Positions 53,152 through 62,506 are shown, numbered from the stretch's first letter. The stretch: DNA of 64,000 nt from Planctomicrobium sp051466335 (GCF_051466335.1 NZ_CP195793.1:3410001-3474000); one strand, 5' to 3'. Notes: generated from the letters alone by a model not told the origin. Program-made: numbers and translations.

Positions 53152-54027
53152 CTAGTGACTGACCGGAACCTGTGCTTCACGTCGTTGACCAATGAAGTAG
53201 ATGATGTTCCCGACGATGATCAACCCGATCATTAACAAATGAGCCACCATCTGCGGCCCCATGCGGCGGTTGGCCTCCGTGTACCGCAGATCCGTTTTGT
53301 CGGGACTATATTTCGAGTTGACCAGAACCTCGTATTCCGCGGCACCTTTAATTGCCCCCAGCATGCCAATCATCTGCTTGGGAACATAGGGGTAGTACAT
53401 CGGAGCCTGCACCCCTGTCAGACCAGAGACCATTCGAACTTTTCCGGGATAAGGAGTGACAGCATATTGCACCCATTCCTTCACGCCGGGATACGCACCA
53501 CTGACGTTGATGATCAAATCAGTGTCCTGAACGCTCTTTACATCCTTACACATGGGAATCTGATCAATACCCGTTCCCCGTGCATCTGTGGTGTAGAGAC
53601 CTCGGAGGTTGGTGATGATGACTTTGATCACCCCTTCATATCCCGATTTGTATCCGAGATTGACGTAATCGGTCCCGTAGGTGAGATCTGGAAAATCCTT
53701 TTTGATGACGGTCTCAATCGATTTCTCAATCATCTGCGGCCCGACCGGAAGGAGCGTGATGAAGTACATCTTCAGCTTCTTCTCACAGCAATGACGTGTA
53801 AACGCTGTCGCCATCGGCCCGAGTTCCCCTTCCGTGGAGGGGTCGTAGTCCCAGGCCATCAAGACCTTGGAGCCCTCTGGAAGATTCTCGATCGCGTCGA
53901 AGACATTCCGCGTCATCGTTGTTGGCGTTTCCGGGAAGGTGATCCCAAACAGAATGGGCCCCCCGACAGCCAAAGCCATCATCAGGAAAATCCAGCGGCG
54001 ATCCAGATTCTTCAGAATGTCATACAT
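53152..54027 (-). CDS. Membrane protein of unknown function between ruvB and the prenyltransferase
   Basis: 291 residues from ATG 54027 (ATG 54066 adds 13). One membrane helix near the N-terminus (WIFLMMALAVGGPILFGITF) and one near the C-terminus (MVAHLLMIGLIIVGNIIYFIG) flank a soluble ~220-residue domain with alternating alpha/beta signals (KVLMAWDYDPSTEGELGP, KMYFITLLPVGPQMI, DLIINVSGAYPGV). I do not recognise a named family; the soluble part resembles an alpha/beta fold. It lies 90 bases after ruvB. Confidence 0.7.
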   Translation of the reverse strand: MYDILKNLDRRWIFLMMALAVGGPILFGITFPETPTTMTRNVFDAIENLPEGSKVLMAWDYDPSTEGELGPMATAFTRHCCEKKLKMYFITLLPVGPQMIEKSIETVIKKDFPDLTYGTDYVNLGYKSGYEGVIKVIITNLRGLYTTDARGTGIDQIPMCKDVKSVQDTDLIINVSGAYPGVKEWVQYAVTPYPGKVRMVSGLTGVQAPMYYPYVPKQMIGMLGAIKGAAEYEVLVNSKYSPDKTDLRYTEANRRMGPQMVAHLLMIGLIIVGNIIYFIGQRREAQVPVSH

Positions 54028-54117
54028 AGAGAATGAATCCCCGCTTCTCGTTCCTGCATCGTCCATCTCTGGGAAAAGGGACGCTCATTTCAGCCTGTTA
54101 AATTACTTCATACAGGT

Positions 54118-55200
54118 TTACCACTTCTTCTGCCAGAGTCCGACGTCTGGACCGGGATCCAAACCGAGGTGCTCAAACCCCTTCTTGGTGACAACCCGGC
54201 CGCGTGGGGTTCGCTGAACCAGCCCCGTTCGCAGCAAAAATGGTTCAATGTCATCTTCGAGCGTATCTGGCGGAACAGACATACTGTGGGCGATGGCATT
54301 CAAGCCCGCTGGCCCGCCACCGAACACTTCAATGACCGTCTGTAGATACCGACGATCCTGCTTCTCCAACCCGAAGACATCGATCTCAAGCACCTTCAAC
54401 GCGTACTCGGAAATCTCCGATGTAATTTCGCCAGTAGGATGCTTCAACGTGGCGAAATCTCGAGTTCGACGCAGAATATTATTCGCTTTTCGAGGAGTCC
54501 CCTGACTTCGCCTTGCGATCTCGCTCGCCGCTTCTGGCGTGATCGTTGTTTTCAATTTCCTCGCGTTCCGCTGAACAATTTCTGTTAAATCGTTCAGCTC
54601 GTAGAAATCGAGATGCTCCCGGTACACGAACCGATCGCGCATTGGAGCAGTGAGCATCCCCGCTCGGGTCGTCGCCCCGATAACGGTGAACGGTTTGAGC
54701 TGCATGTTGATCGTACGGGCATTCAAACCTTCGCCCAGCGCAATATCGATGCGAAAGTCTTCCATCGCAGGATACAGGAATTCCTCGACAGCAGGCCGCA
54801 GACGATGAATTTCGTCAATAAAAAGCACTGAACCGTGAGAGGCGTTGGTCAGGTACGGCAGCAGATCTTTGGGAGCATCCAAAACCGGACCAGCAGCGAT
54901 CTGGCATTCCACACCCAGTTCTCTGGGAATGACCGTCGCCAATGTGGTTTTTCCGATCCCGGGGGGACCATCGAGCAGCAAATGCCCCAAGACGTCTCCC
55001 CGTTTGCGAGTGGCATCCAGAATGACTTTAAGCCGGTCCACAACAGCCCGCTGACCAATCACTTCATCCAATTGATTAGGGCGAAGCTGTTCGTCCAGCT
55101 CCCGCTCTTGCAGCAGTTCGGGCGGAATGACAAATTCAGGAGACCCCGATTCCTCAAAATCGCCCTCATCCTTGTCCTGGAAAATCCGTTTTCGAGCCAT
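54118..55200 (-). CDS. ruvB: Holliday junction branch-migration helicase RuvB
   Basis: 360 residues. RuvB is the hexameric AAA+ motor that moves Holliday junctions with RuvA. Walker A is GPPGIGKTT (about residues 79-87), Walker B is LFIDEIHR (about 126-133), sensor 1 is GATTRAG (about 174-180), and sensor 2 is in RRSQGTPRKANN (about 229-240). The C-terminal winged helix has DDIEPFLLRTGLVQRTPRGRVVT. The first 30 residues are an acidic extension. No ruvA or ruvC nearby. It is the first gene of a probable three-gene minus-strand unit. Confidence 0.96.
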   Translation of the reverse strand: MARKRIFQDKDEGDFEESGSPEFVIPPELLQERELDEQLRPNQLDEVIGQRAVVDRLKVILDATRKRGDVLGHLLLDGPPGIGKTTLATVIPRELGVECQIAAGPVLDAPKDLLPYLTNASHGSVLFIDEIHRLRPAVEEFLYPAMEDFRIDIALGEGLNARTINMQLKPFTVIGATTRAGMLTAPMRDRFVYREHLDFYELNDLTEIVQRNARKLKTTITPEAASEIARRSQGTPRKANNILRRTRDFATLKHPTGEITSEISEYALKVLEIDVFGLEKQDRRYLQTVIEVFGGGPAGLNAIAHSMSVPPDTLEDDIEPFLLRTGLVQRTPRGRVVTKKGFEHLGLDPGPDVGLWQKKW

Positions 55201-55645
55201 TGACCGCGTGTTCTCCGAGGTAGACCTTCAATTCGACAGAAAGATTCCATCGGCATTTTCGCCGACCGACGCGAAGTTCCCCGCAAAACTCCGGATTTGC
55301 CGTCGGCGAGCGCGCTCCCCGACCGTCGTCAAGTTAACGAAATAGTGTTCTTCCGTCCATCTTCCACCGGAATTGACCAGAAATCCAGACCCCCAACTCC
55401 GGCACATTTTGCTGACGATGTCGTTTCTTGCCGAAAAGTCGGCGAATCAGGCCGAAACGACGAATTCCTATTGCCTGTATTTTTCTCTACGGTTAGCTTC
55501 CCGATCCCTTCCGGAAAACTACCGGTGATTCCCAGCCCCAATTGGGATGTCACCAACACCACCTGATCAAAAAAAACTTCCGTTCACCAGATCAGACCAG
55601 TTTTCCAAAGCCCTGCATTGAAATTCCCCCAACAGGGACACCGTC
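55201..55645. other. Divergent region between ruvB and the TPR lipoprotein
   Basis: 445 bases with no gene; presumed promoters. It contains a run of six A (55569-55574) but no terminator or riboswitch could be recognised. Confidence 0.4.
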
Positions 55646-56842
55646 ATGCCTGCCGGATCAGATCCATCTACGAATATGAACCTCCTTCAAAACAACGCGA
55701 TCAACGCTGCCCCTCTGGGGTGGAAACTCTATCGCTTTGGCCTCGTCATCGGCGGGTTCATCTGGGTTTGCATCACCACAACTCTTTGCGGTTGCAGCGG
55801 AGCGAATGGTTGGGTCATGAACCAATCAGGACGCGGCTATTACAATCGCGGTAACTACGCGGCGGCTCGCAGCGAGTTCGAACGTGCTCTGCTTGATGAT
55901 CCATACAACGCGACATACGCATACAACGTTGCCAAAGCAATGGAAAAAGAGGGAGACATCACCGGTGCTGAAAAGATGTATCAGCACGCATTAACCCTCG
56001 ACCCAGCTCACCAGCCAGCTTACCACGGGGCGACTCAGATGCTCGCTTCCCAAGGACGACAGGAAGAAGCCTCAGAACTTCTGGCAGCATGGACTCAGAC
56101 CCAGCCATACAACGCAGCGTCTCATGTCGAAATGGCGAAACTCCACTCAGAGGGCGGTAACTATGCCGCTGCTGAGCAAGAACTCAACGCTGCACTGCAG
56201 ATTCGCCCCGGATATCGACAGGCTCTCAACGAACGCAAGAAGCTCTATCAACTGACAGGTCGACAAATCCAGGGTGGAGCGTATTCAGAACTCGCGTTCA
56301 CTCAGGAACCAATCATGCAGGCTTCCTATCAACAGCCGATGAGTTACATGCCGGCGACAGCACAAACATCCGGTGCGTTGCACATGGCAGAATCGATGCC
56401 GCAGATGGACCCAACCATGCGTGGTCGCGTTTCTCAGGCGAGCTTCATGCAGAACGGCATGTATGGAAGTCCAACCATGACGACCACCACAGGAGCACAA
56501 TTCCACCAGACCCAAATGGTCAGCGGACAATATGAGATGACTGCTCAGGGACAAATGCCTCAAGGAGCACCGATTCAGTATCAGGCAATGCCCGGCATGA
56601 ATCCACAATCTGTTCCTGTTCCTACTCCGTACGGAATTCCCGGTCAGTATCCGATGGGCCAAGAGCCTCAGCCACTGCAACTCAACGGACAGCAACCGCA
56701 GCCTATTCAAATGGGAGCACCGATTCCTGTCACGCAAATGCCACAGGGTGCCGTCGACATGAACATCCAGAATGTTTCCAACAGCGAAATCGTGATGGAC
56801 GCTCCATCCGAAGCGGGTGCTGTTGAAGTCCAGGCATTTTAA
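55646..56842 (+). CDS. TPR lipoprotein with Met/Gln/Pro-rich tail
   Basis: 398 residues from ATG 55646 with AGGGA upstream. A hydrophobic segment (GLVIGGFIWVCITTTLCGC, about residues 32-50) ends in a lipobox-like LCGC. Four TPR units follow, starting with GRGYYNRGNYAAARSEFERALLDDPYN, then AKAMEKEGDITGAEKMYQHALTLDPAH and SEGGNYAAAEQELNAALQIRP (about 60-195). The last 180 residues are low-complexity, rich in Met, Gln and Pro. Assigned as an envelope scaffold; no partner is known. A strong nested terminator follows. Confidence 0.82.
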   Translation: MPAGSDPSTNMNLLQNNAINAAPLGWKLYRFGLVIGGFIWVCITTTLCGCSGANGWVMNQSGRGYYNRGNYAAARSEFERALLDDPYNATYAYNVAKAMEKEGDITGAEKMYQHALTLDPAHQPAYHGATQMLASQGRQEEASELLAAWTQTQPYNAASHVEMAKLHSEGGNYAAAEQELNAALQIRPGYRQALNERKKLYQLTGRQIQGGAYSELAFTQEPIMQASYQQPMSYMPATAQTSGALHMAESMPQMDPTMRGRVSQASFMQNGMYGSPTMTTTTGAQFHQTQMVSGQYEMTAQGQMPQGAPIQYQAMPGMNPQSVPVPTPYGIPGQYPMGQEPQPLQLNGQQPQPIQMGAPIPVTQMPQGAVDMNIQNVSNSEIVMDAPSEAGAVEVQAF

Positions 56843-56868
56843 GCGGCCAACAAGTTAAAAGCGGTTCA

Positions 56869-56936
56869 CACTCCGCAATGACAAAGGCATTTTCGACCTG
56901 TTCGTGAATGCCTTCGTCCTTGCGGAGTGCTTTTTA
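56869..56936. terminator. Nested terminator
   Basis: An outer 10-bp stem (56869-56878 with 56920-56929) encloses an inner 8-bp stem (AAGGCATT 56884-56891 with AATGCCTT 56907-56914), followed by CTTTTTAT. It lies between convergent genes. Confidence 0.88.
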
Positions 56937-58019
56937 TGGTATCGCTGAAAAAACGTCGACGACACGTTCTTCTCGAACTGCGTACATGAGGAATCCGGTT
57001 CCCGCAGGTAAATCGGTCAAGCACACCTCGACTTCGACCTTGTCCCCGATCACTAAATCGGTTGAATTCAGCCCCAACTCGAGAGCGATGTAATCCGCTC
57101 CGACTTCAAGAATCTTCACATCCGGAAGAGCTCTCCCCCGAGCGGAACGGCACACGCGAATCCTGTCGTTGGCGGCAGCCATCCCAAGTTGTTCCCACCC
57201 GATATCGAGTACGGCCCTCTCGAGTTTCGATCGGCTGAATACCGTTCCAATGAATTTGAACGGGGACCTCAGTTCACTCTTGAGATCAGATCCTCTCAAA
57301 AGGTCGAACGTACGAATCTCGGTGATGGGCGTCTGTTGATTTTCAATCGTCGCAGCTTGATCGACAGCGACCGAGATCATTGGCGCAGCGAATCCCGCGA
57401 CCTCAAGATGAAACTTCAATTCGGCAAGCACTTCATTAAGCCGTGCGAACTGTCTCGCAAAGTTCTCTCCTGCGCCTCTGAGGTCAGCGGATAGGCCACA
57501 GAGTTCGACTCCGCGAAGACGCTGCACCCCCTTTGCAAGCTCCAAACCATCCCAGCCTGGGCGGACTCCGAATCGACGTTGATCAAGATTCACTTCAATC
57601 GCGACGGGAATCCGAATTCCCGCTGCGTTTGCCAACCGTGAAATGGCGGCAGCATGGACATAATGGTCACAGGCAACGACGACAGGAAATTGCTGGGCTT
57701 GCTCGACAAGGAGTTGAATGTGAGTGTCGTGAAGAGGAGGACGCGTCAGAAACAGCGAAGCGACTCGATCAGGCTGAACGCCGGAGGCCTGCTGAATGGT
57801 AGAAACAGAGAGATGAACCGCTTGATGGGTGGAGAGTCGTTCCCAATACGGGAGGGAAGCGGCTGGTAAATCGATTCTCCACTCGAATGGAAGTGTCAAA
57901 AGAGTCTGCGAATGTTGGGCAGACCATGTTTCGAACTTCGCCAGATCAACACACAGTGCAGGAGTGTGTAACGCGATCTGATGCTGCCCAATCACAGAAT
58001 ACTTCAGGTCAGAATCCAC
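56934..58019 (-). CDS. Fold-type III PLP-like protein lacking the PLP lysine
   Basis: 361 residues resembling D-threonine aldolase/D-serine dehydratase (DSD1-like) proteins: HTPALCVDLAKFET start (about residues 18-31), VAIEVNLDQRRFGVRPG (about 138-154), a DIGWEQLG-like strand and a C-terminal beta domain (GDKVEVEVCLTDLPAG). Active family members hold PLP on a Lys within an (R/K)xHxKTHK-type motif some 20 residues after the first strand; here that stretch reads FEWRIDLPAA (46-55) and no Lys follows Lys28 until well into the barrel. It may be a non-catalytic homologue. A small zinc-ribbon gene lies 8 bases upstream. Confidence 0.72.
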   Translation of the reverse strand: MDSDLKYSVIGQHQIALHTPALCVDLAKFETWSAQHSQTLLTLPFEWRIDLPAASLPYWERLSTHQAVHLSVSTIQQASGVQPDRVASLFLTRPPLHDTHIQLLVEQAQQFPVVVACDHYVHAAAISRLANAAGIRIPVAIEVNLDQRRFGVRPGWDGLELAKGVQRLRGVELCGLSADLRGAGENFARQFARLNEVLAELKFHLEVAGFAAPMISVAVDQAATIENQQTPITEIRTFDLLRGSDLKSELRSPFKFIGTVFSRSKLERAVLDIGWEQLGMAAANDRIRVCRSARGRALPDVKILEVGADYIALELGLNSTDLVIGDKVEVEVCLTDLPAGTGFLMYAVREERVVDVFSAIP

Positions 58020-58027
58020 GAGAGAGG

Positions 58028-58171
58028 TTACTGCTTTCCGCCTTCACAACATCCTTCAACAATTCCGCATCGCATGCAGATCAGTTTTTGTTTCACCATC
58101 TGCAAGAGGGCCCCACACTGAGGACAGACACATTCCGCAGTGACAGGACGTTCCGACTGATCCGCAGACAT
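58028..58171 (-). CDS. Small zinc-ribbon protein
   Basis: 47 residues from ATG 58171, with AAGG eight bases upstream; a start at 58234 would add 21 unrelated residues. CVCPQCG and CMRCG give two Cys-X2-Cys knuckles about 17 residues apart, with GCCEGG at the end. This is a minimal zinc ribbon. It ends 8 bases before the fold-III PLP-like gene, so the two are almost surely cotranscribed. The partner and role are unknown. Confidence 0.72.
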   Translation of the reverse strand: MSADQSERPVTAECVCPQCGALLQMVKQKLICMRCGIVEGCCEGGKQ

Positions 58172-58270
58172 TTCACGAGCCTTCCGTATAAAAAACGTGT
58201 TTAGCAGCCCGGCCGATACCGTACCACTAAACACGTTTCAATTCACCTGTTGAGTGATCGACAGAATCGA

Positions 58271-59275
58271 TTACTCGTCGCTAAAGGCAGCGTCGAATGC
58301 GCGTCCGGATGGACGGAAATCGATGTTTCGGACGAAATCTGCAGCCTCGGCAGCCCCCATTTCCCGTTCCATCCCTGAATCTTCCCACTCTACAGAGAGC
58401 GGAGCGTCGGCTGGGTAGCCGGCAACGTTCAATGCGCGGATAATTTCTTCGAATCGGACACCGCCTCGCCCCACGCTACGGAAATCCCATCCACGACGAG
58501 GATCACCGAACGAGAGATGGCTCGCCAGAATTCCGGAGCGACCGTTCAAAGTTGTCGCTGCGTCCTTCATGTGAACGTGATAGATACGGTCTGGGAATTC
58601 CCGAATAAACTCGACAGGGTCAACACCTTGCCAGATCAAATGGCTCGGATCAAAGTTGAATCCGAACTCTTCCCGTCGGCCGATCGCTTCGAGTGCTCGT
58701 TGTGCGGAGTAGATATCGAACGCAATTTCGGTCGGATGTACTTCCAAAGCGAAACGGATACCGCAGTCCTGAAACACGTCCAGAATTGGATTCCAGCGGT
58801 CAGCAAACTGCTGGAACCCTGCTGTAATCATGGATTTGGGTGTCGGTGGGAAGTCGTAGATCAGGTGCCAGATGCTGGATCCTGTGAATCCGTTGACGAT
58901 CCCGACTCCCAGCTTCTGAGCTGCGCGAGCGGTGTTTTTCATTTCTTCAGCTGCGCGCTGTGCGACCCCTTCAGGATTTCCATCTTTCCAGACGTACTCT
59001 GGCAGGATCGATTTATGGCGCTGATCGATATTGTCGCAGACAGCCTGACCGACCAAATGGTTGGAGATCGCGAACAATTTCAGATCATGGCGTTCGAGCA
59101 AGTCACGCTTGCGTGCACAGTACGTGTCGTCAGAAAGTGCTTTGTCGACTTCGAAGTGGTCGCCCCAGCAGGCGAGCTCTAATCCGTCGTAGCCGAATTC
59201 CTTAGCCTTCTTGCAGAGTTGTTCCAGAGGAATATCCGCCCATTGACCAGTGAATAAAGTAACTGGACGACCCAT
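58271..59275 (-). CDS. Sugar phosphate isomerase/epimerase-like (xylose isomerase-type TIM barrel)
   Basis: 334 residues from ATG 59275, with AAGGAG upstream, so a longer start at 59302 is rejected. The AP-endonuclease-2/xylose isomerase-like barrel shows YDGLELACWGDHFEV near 27, NHLVGQAVCDN near 70, GIVNGFTGSSIW near 125, FALEVHPTEIAFDI near 182, FNFDPSHL near 216 and YHVHMKDAA near 243. The Glu, His and Asp residues of these segments are the usual metal ligands. Members act on sugars or their phosphates; the substrate is unknown. It is the first minus-strand gene of this block. Confidence 0.83.
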   Translation of the reverse strand: MGRPVTLFTGQWADIPLEQLCKKAKEFGYDGLELACWGDHFEVDKALSDDTYCARKRDLLERHDLKLFAISNHLVGQAVCDNIDQRHKSILPEYVWKDGNPEGVAQRAAEEMKNTARAAQKLGVGIVNGFTGSSIWHLIYDFPPTPKSMITAGFQQFADRWNPILDVFQDCGIRFALEVHPTEIAFDIYSAQRALEAIGRREEFGFNFDPSHLIWQGVDPVEFIREFPDRIYHVHMKDAATTLNGRSGILASHLSFGDPRRGWDFRSVGRGGVRFEEIIRALNVAGYPADAPLSVEWEDSGMEREMGAAEAADFVRNIDFRPSGRAFDAAFSDE

Positions 59276-59464
59276 CTGAGAGCTCCTTTGAAGTCGATGC
59301 AATATTCGTTGATGTGACTTTGATCGCTCAAGCTACAGAAGCCGTTAACAGAATTCAAACGCGAAAACGAATTGCTCAGATGTCTGCAGGATGCTTCTCA
59401 AGTGCAAGCAGTTGAAGTAAAAAGACCTCACAACAATCTCGCCAGCAAAAGGAATCCCGCAACA

Positions 59465-60007
59465 ATGGAAATCGATCCAGTAGTCCTCCTTTCACGCGTT
59501 TTGCACGTTCTGGGTGCCATTGCACTTCTCGGAGGGGCAATTTTTACGCGGTATGTTCTGCTCCCTACGGCAGAAACACTCCCTGAAAACGAACATGCAG
59601 CCCTGAAAGCTGGAGTGACAAAACGCTGGAAGATGTTCGTTCACGTTGGAATCACGGTTCTGATTCTCACCGGATTCTACAACTTTATCGTGGTCGCCAT
59701 CCCTCAACATAAAGGAGATGGACAGTACCACATGCTGATGGGAATCAAGATTCTGATCGCCATGGTTGTTTTCTTCCTCGCTTCAGTCCTCCCCGGACGA
59801 ACACCTGCGTTCGAAGGAATGCGAAAGAAATCAAAGTTTTGGCTGACTGTCACCATTTTCCTGGCAGTGATTGTTGTTGCTCTTGGGAGTAGCCTGAAGG
59901 TCCGTGGAATTCCTGCAAAGAGAGTTGCCGATCCGGGAGCAGTCCCTGCGGCGACGGCTGATGCAGATCCGACCGCGCAGCTCTCAGATGACGCTGCTGC
60001 GAATTAA
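59465..60007 (+). CDS. CopD-like four-helix membrane protein
   Basis: 180 residues from ATG 59465 with AGGA 11 bases upstream; an ATG at 59372 is rejected. Four membrane helices: VLLSRVLHVLGAIALLGGAIF, FVHVGITVLILTGFYNFIVV, ILIAMVVFFLASVLPG and FWLTVTIFLAVIVVALGS. It has the topology of the CopD/DUF2269 group, which may handle copper or heme; only His residues at HVLG and HVGI are suggestive. The C-terminus is Ala/Asp-rich (ATADADPTAQ). A GC-rich hairpin follows. Confidence 0.68.
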   Translation: MEIDPVVLLSRVLHVLGAIALLGGAIFTRYVLLPTAETLPENEHAALKAGVTKRWKMFVHVGITVLILTGFYNFIVVAIPQHKGDGQYHMLMGIKILIAMVVFFLASVLPGRTPAFEGMRKKSKFWLTVTIFLAVIVVALGSSLKVRGIPAKRVADPGAVPAATADADPTAQLSDDAAAN

Positions 60008-60441
60008 TACACTCTCATCTCGCCATCGACAGATCCTCTTTAACCTCTGTCGTGACGTCGTCAATCTGACCACAACTGTGTCCGTCAGACTTCGGTTCGG
60101 CCGGTGCTTCTTCGGCCGAACCTTACGCTCTTGCAATCAAACGCTGAATTTACCGTGACTTAGAAAAATTTCGGTTTTTCCCCCACGGATTCGGCATGCC
60201 TTCTGCAACTCTCTTCGGCAGGGCAGAGAAAGTCTTTTCAAGAAAAACAATTCCTGAGCGAACTTCTCGTGAGCCAACTGTCTCTTTTCCACGTTAGCTC
60301 AATATTCGATCAGTGAAACATTTGTCTTCGCTGCGGAGTAGATGCAAGTGGAAACGAAATTTTCCACAAAAGAGTTTCATCGCAAGATTGTGCGTTGAGT
60401 CCTCACAAAGGTCAACGTTTTGATAGAGAGGGGAATTTGCC
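60008..60441. other. Intergenic region before the sigma factor gene
   Basis: 434 bases containing a perfect 10-bp hairpin (60094-60103 with 60113-60122, GGTTCGGCCG arms) that probably ends the CopD-like gene, and then an AT-rich stretch expected to carry the sigma factor promoter. No RNA gene seen. Confidence 0.45.
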
Positions 60442-62109
60442 ATGAGCAACAAATACCAACATCCCGTTCTCAAACAACTCACCGAACAGCAGAGTCGGTA
60501 TGTTCCGCTCGATAAACGTCTCGAGCAAATGGATCGCGCCGAAGATCTTCTTGCCAACCTGAGTCCGGATGCGACCTATCGTTACCCGGAACTGTGTGAA
60601 GCGATCACAGGCTTTCGGCCTGATAAATATCCGGACTTGATCCTGACAGCAGCCGATTTGCAACATGATCTCCCGCTGTTCGTCGAAGAGCTTTCAGCCA
60701 GCCTAGAACTACCTGTCGAAAACGCCGGACAACCTGTCCTCACAGTTGATGAGCTCAGCGAGCGATTCAACGTGTCGACGAAAACTGTGGACCGCTGGCG
60801 TAAGCGAGGTCTCGTCAGCCGTCGCTTCAAATTCGGAAACCGTACACGCGTTGGATTTTTACTGTCCTCTGTTGACCGATTTGTCAGCGAGCACGGAACA
60901 GAGATCGAACGTGGAGCGCGCTTTACTCAGCTGAGTGAAGCGGAAAAGCTCGAAATTGTCACTAAAGCTCAACGCCTGGCACGACATGGAGCTTGCCCCG
61001 CCGAAGTCGGGAAACGGCTGTCACGTTGGTTCAATCGTTCACCGGAAACCATCCGTTACACGCTGAAGCAATTTGACTTGGACAATCCGGAAAGTTCCAT
61101 TTTTCCGCATGCCACCTCGCCATTGAATGAAGAGCTGAAGCAGGAAATCTATCAAAAGTTTGTGGGAGGAATTTCGGCGGATGTCTTGGCTCAGGATTAC
61201 TGCCGAACCCGACCAAGTATTTACAGAATCGTATCGGAAGTCCGTGCTGAACTGTTGCTCGAAACACCCATCGACTTCATGGACAGCCCGGAATTCCACA
61301 AGCCAAATGCGGAAGCAGTCATCCTTGGACCTGCTCCACAGATCGAGAAGAAAGGGGGCGCTGTCAAAGCTCCTCCCGGTCTTCCTCCTTACTTGGCAAG
61401 TTTGTACGCGGTCCCATTGCTGACCCGTGAAGAAGAAGGATACTGGTTCCGCAAGATGAACTACCTGAAGTTCAAGGCGGCGATGCTCCAAAAGAAAGTT
61501 GGATCGCGTCGACCTCGAACTAAGGAAATGGATGAAATCGAACAGCTGCTCGAGAAGGTGACGGAAGTGAAGAACTTCCTGATCCGCAGCAACTTGCGTC
61601 TGGTTGTTTCAATCGCCAAACGTCATATGAAGCCCACCACGAACTTCTTCGAAATGGTGAGCGATGGAAACATGTCCCTGATTCGCGCGATCGAGAAATT
61701 CGATTACACGAAGGGGAACAAGTTCTCCACATATGCCAGCTGGGCGATCATGAAGAACTACGCTCGATCGATTCCGGCGGAACTCAAGCAAATGGATCGA
61801 TACCGAACCGGTGTCGAAGAGGTCTTCCAATACTCAGAAGATGATCGAGGAAGCCAATTCGCCGATGAAAACGTGAATTCCCGTCAGCACCAGATGATCA
61901 TTTCCATTCTGGATCATCTGGATGAACGAGAACGAGCGATCATCATGCACCGATACGGACTCGAACGCGGTAGCGAGCCTGAGACCCTTGAGCAGGTGGG
62001 GACTCGCTTCAACGTGACGAAAGAGCGAATTCGTCAGATCGAGTCACGAGCAATGCAGAAGATTCGCAAAATCGCGGTCGAAGAAAAACTGGACATTCCA
62101 GGGGTCTAG
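60442..62109 (+). CDS. Sigma-70-type sigma factor with N-terminal helix-turn-helix modules
   Basis: 555 residues with GAGGGGA upstream. Region 1.2 is PPYLASLYAVPLLTREEE (about 314-331); region 2 is LIRSNLRLVVSIAKRHMKP...FSTYASWAIMKNYARS (about 378-446); region 4 is LDERERAIIMHRYGLE ... VGTRFNVTKERIRQIESRAMQKIRK (about 493-545). Before these lie a MerR/excisionase-like helix-turn-helix (LTVDELSERFNVSTKTVDRWRKRGL, about 100-124) and at least two more helical DNA-binding-like segments. There is no recognisable region 3 between regions 2 and 4. Planctomycete-type; the promoter class is unknown. Confidence 0.88.
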   Translation: MSNKYQHPVLKQLTEQQSRYVPLDKRLEQMDRAEDLLANLSPDATYRYPELCEAITGFRPDKYPDLILTAADLQHDLPLFVEELSASLELPVENAGQPVLTVDELSERFNVSTKTVDRWRKRGLVSRRFKFGNRTRVGFLLSSVDRFVSEHGTEIERGARFTQLSEAEKLEIVTKAQRLARHGACPAEVGKRLSRWFNRSPETIRYTLKQFDLDNPESSIFPHATSPLNEELKQEIYQKFVGGISADVLAQDYCRTRPSIYRIVSEVRAELLLETPIDFMDSPEFHKPNAEAVILGPAPQIEKKGGAVKAPPGLPPYLASLYAVPLLTREEEGYWFRKMNYLKFKAAMLQKKVGSRRPRTKEMDEIEQLLEKVTEVKNFLIRSNLRLVVSIAKRHMKPTTNFFEMVSDGNMSLIRAIEKFDYTKGNKFSTYASWAIMKNYARSIPAELKQMDRYRTGVEEVFQYSEDDRGSQFADENVNSRQHQMIISILDHLDERERAIIMHRYGLERGSEPETLEQVGTRFNVTKERIRQIESRAMQKIRKIAVEEKLDIPGV

Positions 62110-62506
62110 TTCGAAATTGAACTGCATGACGTTTTGGGAATGCTCGGCTTTAGCATCCCGAATGGCCTGACCGCTCAGGGGGACGCCCATTCGAGCCTGA
62201 AGCACTCGAGCATTTCCAAACGGCTTTCTATTTAACATCGCGCTCACGGCCAGTTCAGGTCGTGAGCGTTTTTTTTGGAAGCCGCTGCTCTGGCCTGCTG
62301 CACGAGAGGTTCCGATTCTGCGGGTTGCATCAATTCTCACAGAATTCTCGCTTTGGGGCGGAACCGAGATCCACCTCGATTCGGAAATCATGCTCCGATC
62401 TTCATATAATTGGATTTCCAAACCGTTTTCGGAGAAAATTCCGACCTAGATTTGAACGATTTCCCAACAACTTGACCATTAAAGAACCACCTCGGCGAGT
62501 GATTCG
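62110..62506. other. Region after the sigma factor, with terminator
   Basis: About 400 bases. Apart from the terminator at 62241 nothing is evident. The 3' part is AT-rich and holds the start region of the next gene. Confidence 0.5.
62241..62276 (+). terminator. Terminator of the sigma factor gene
   Basis: An 11-bp stem with one G-T pair (62241-62251 with 62258-62268) and eight T residues (62269-62276). Confidence 0.92.
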
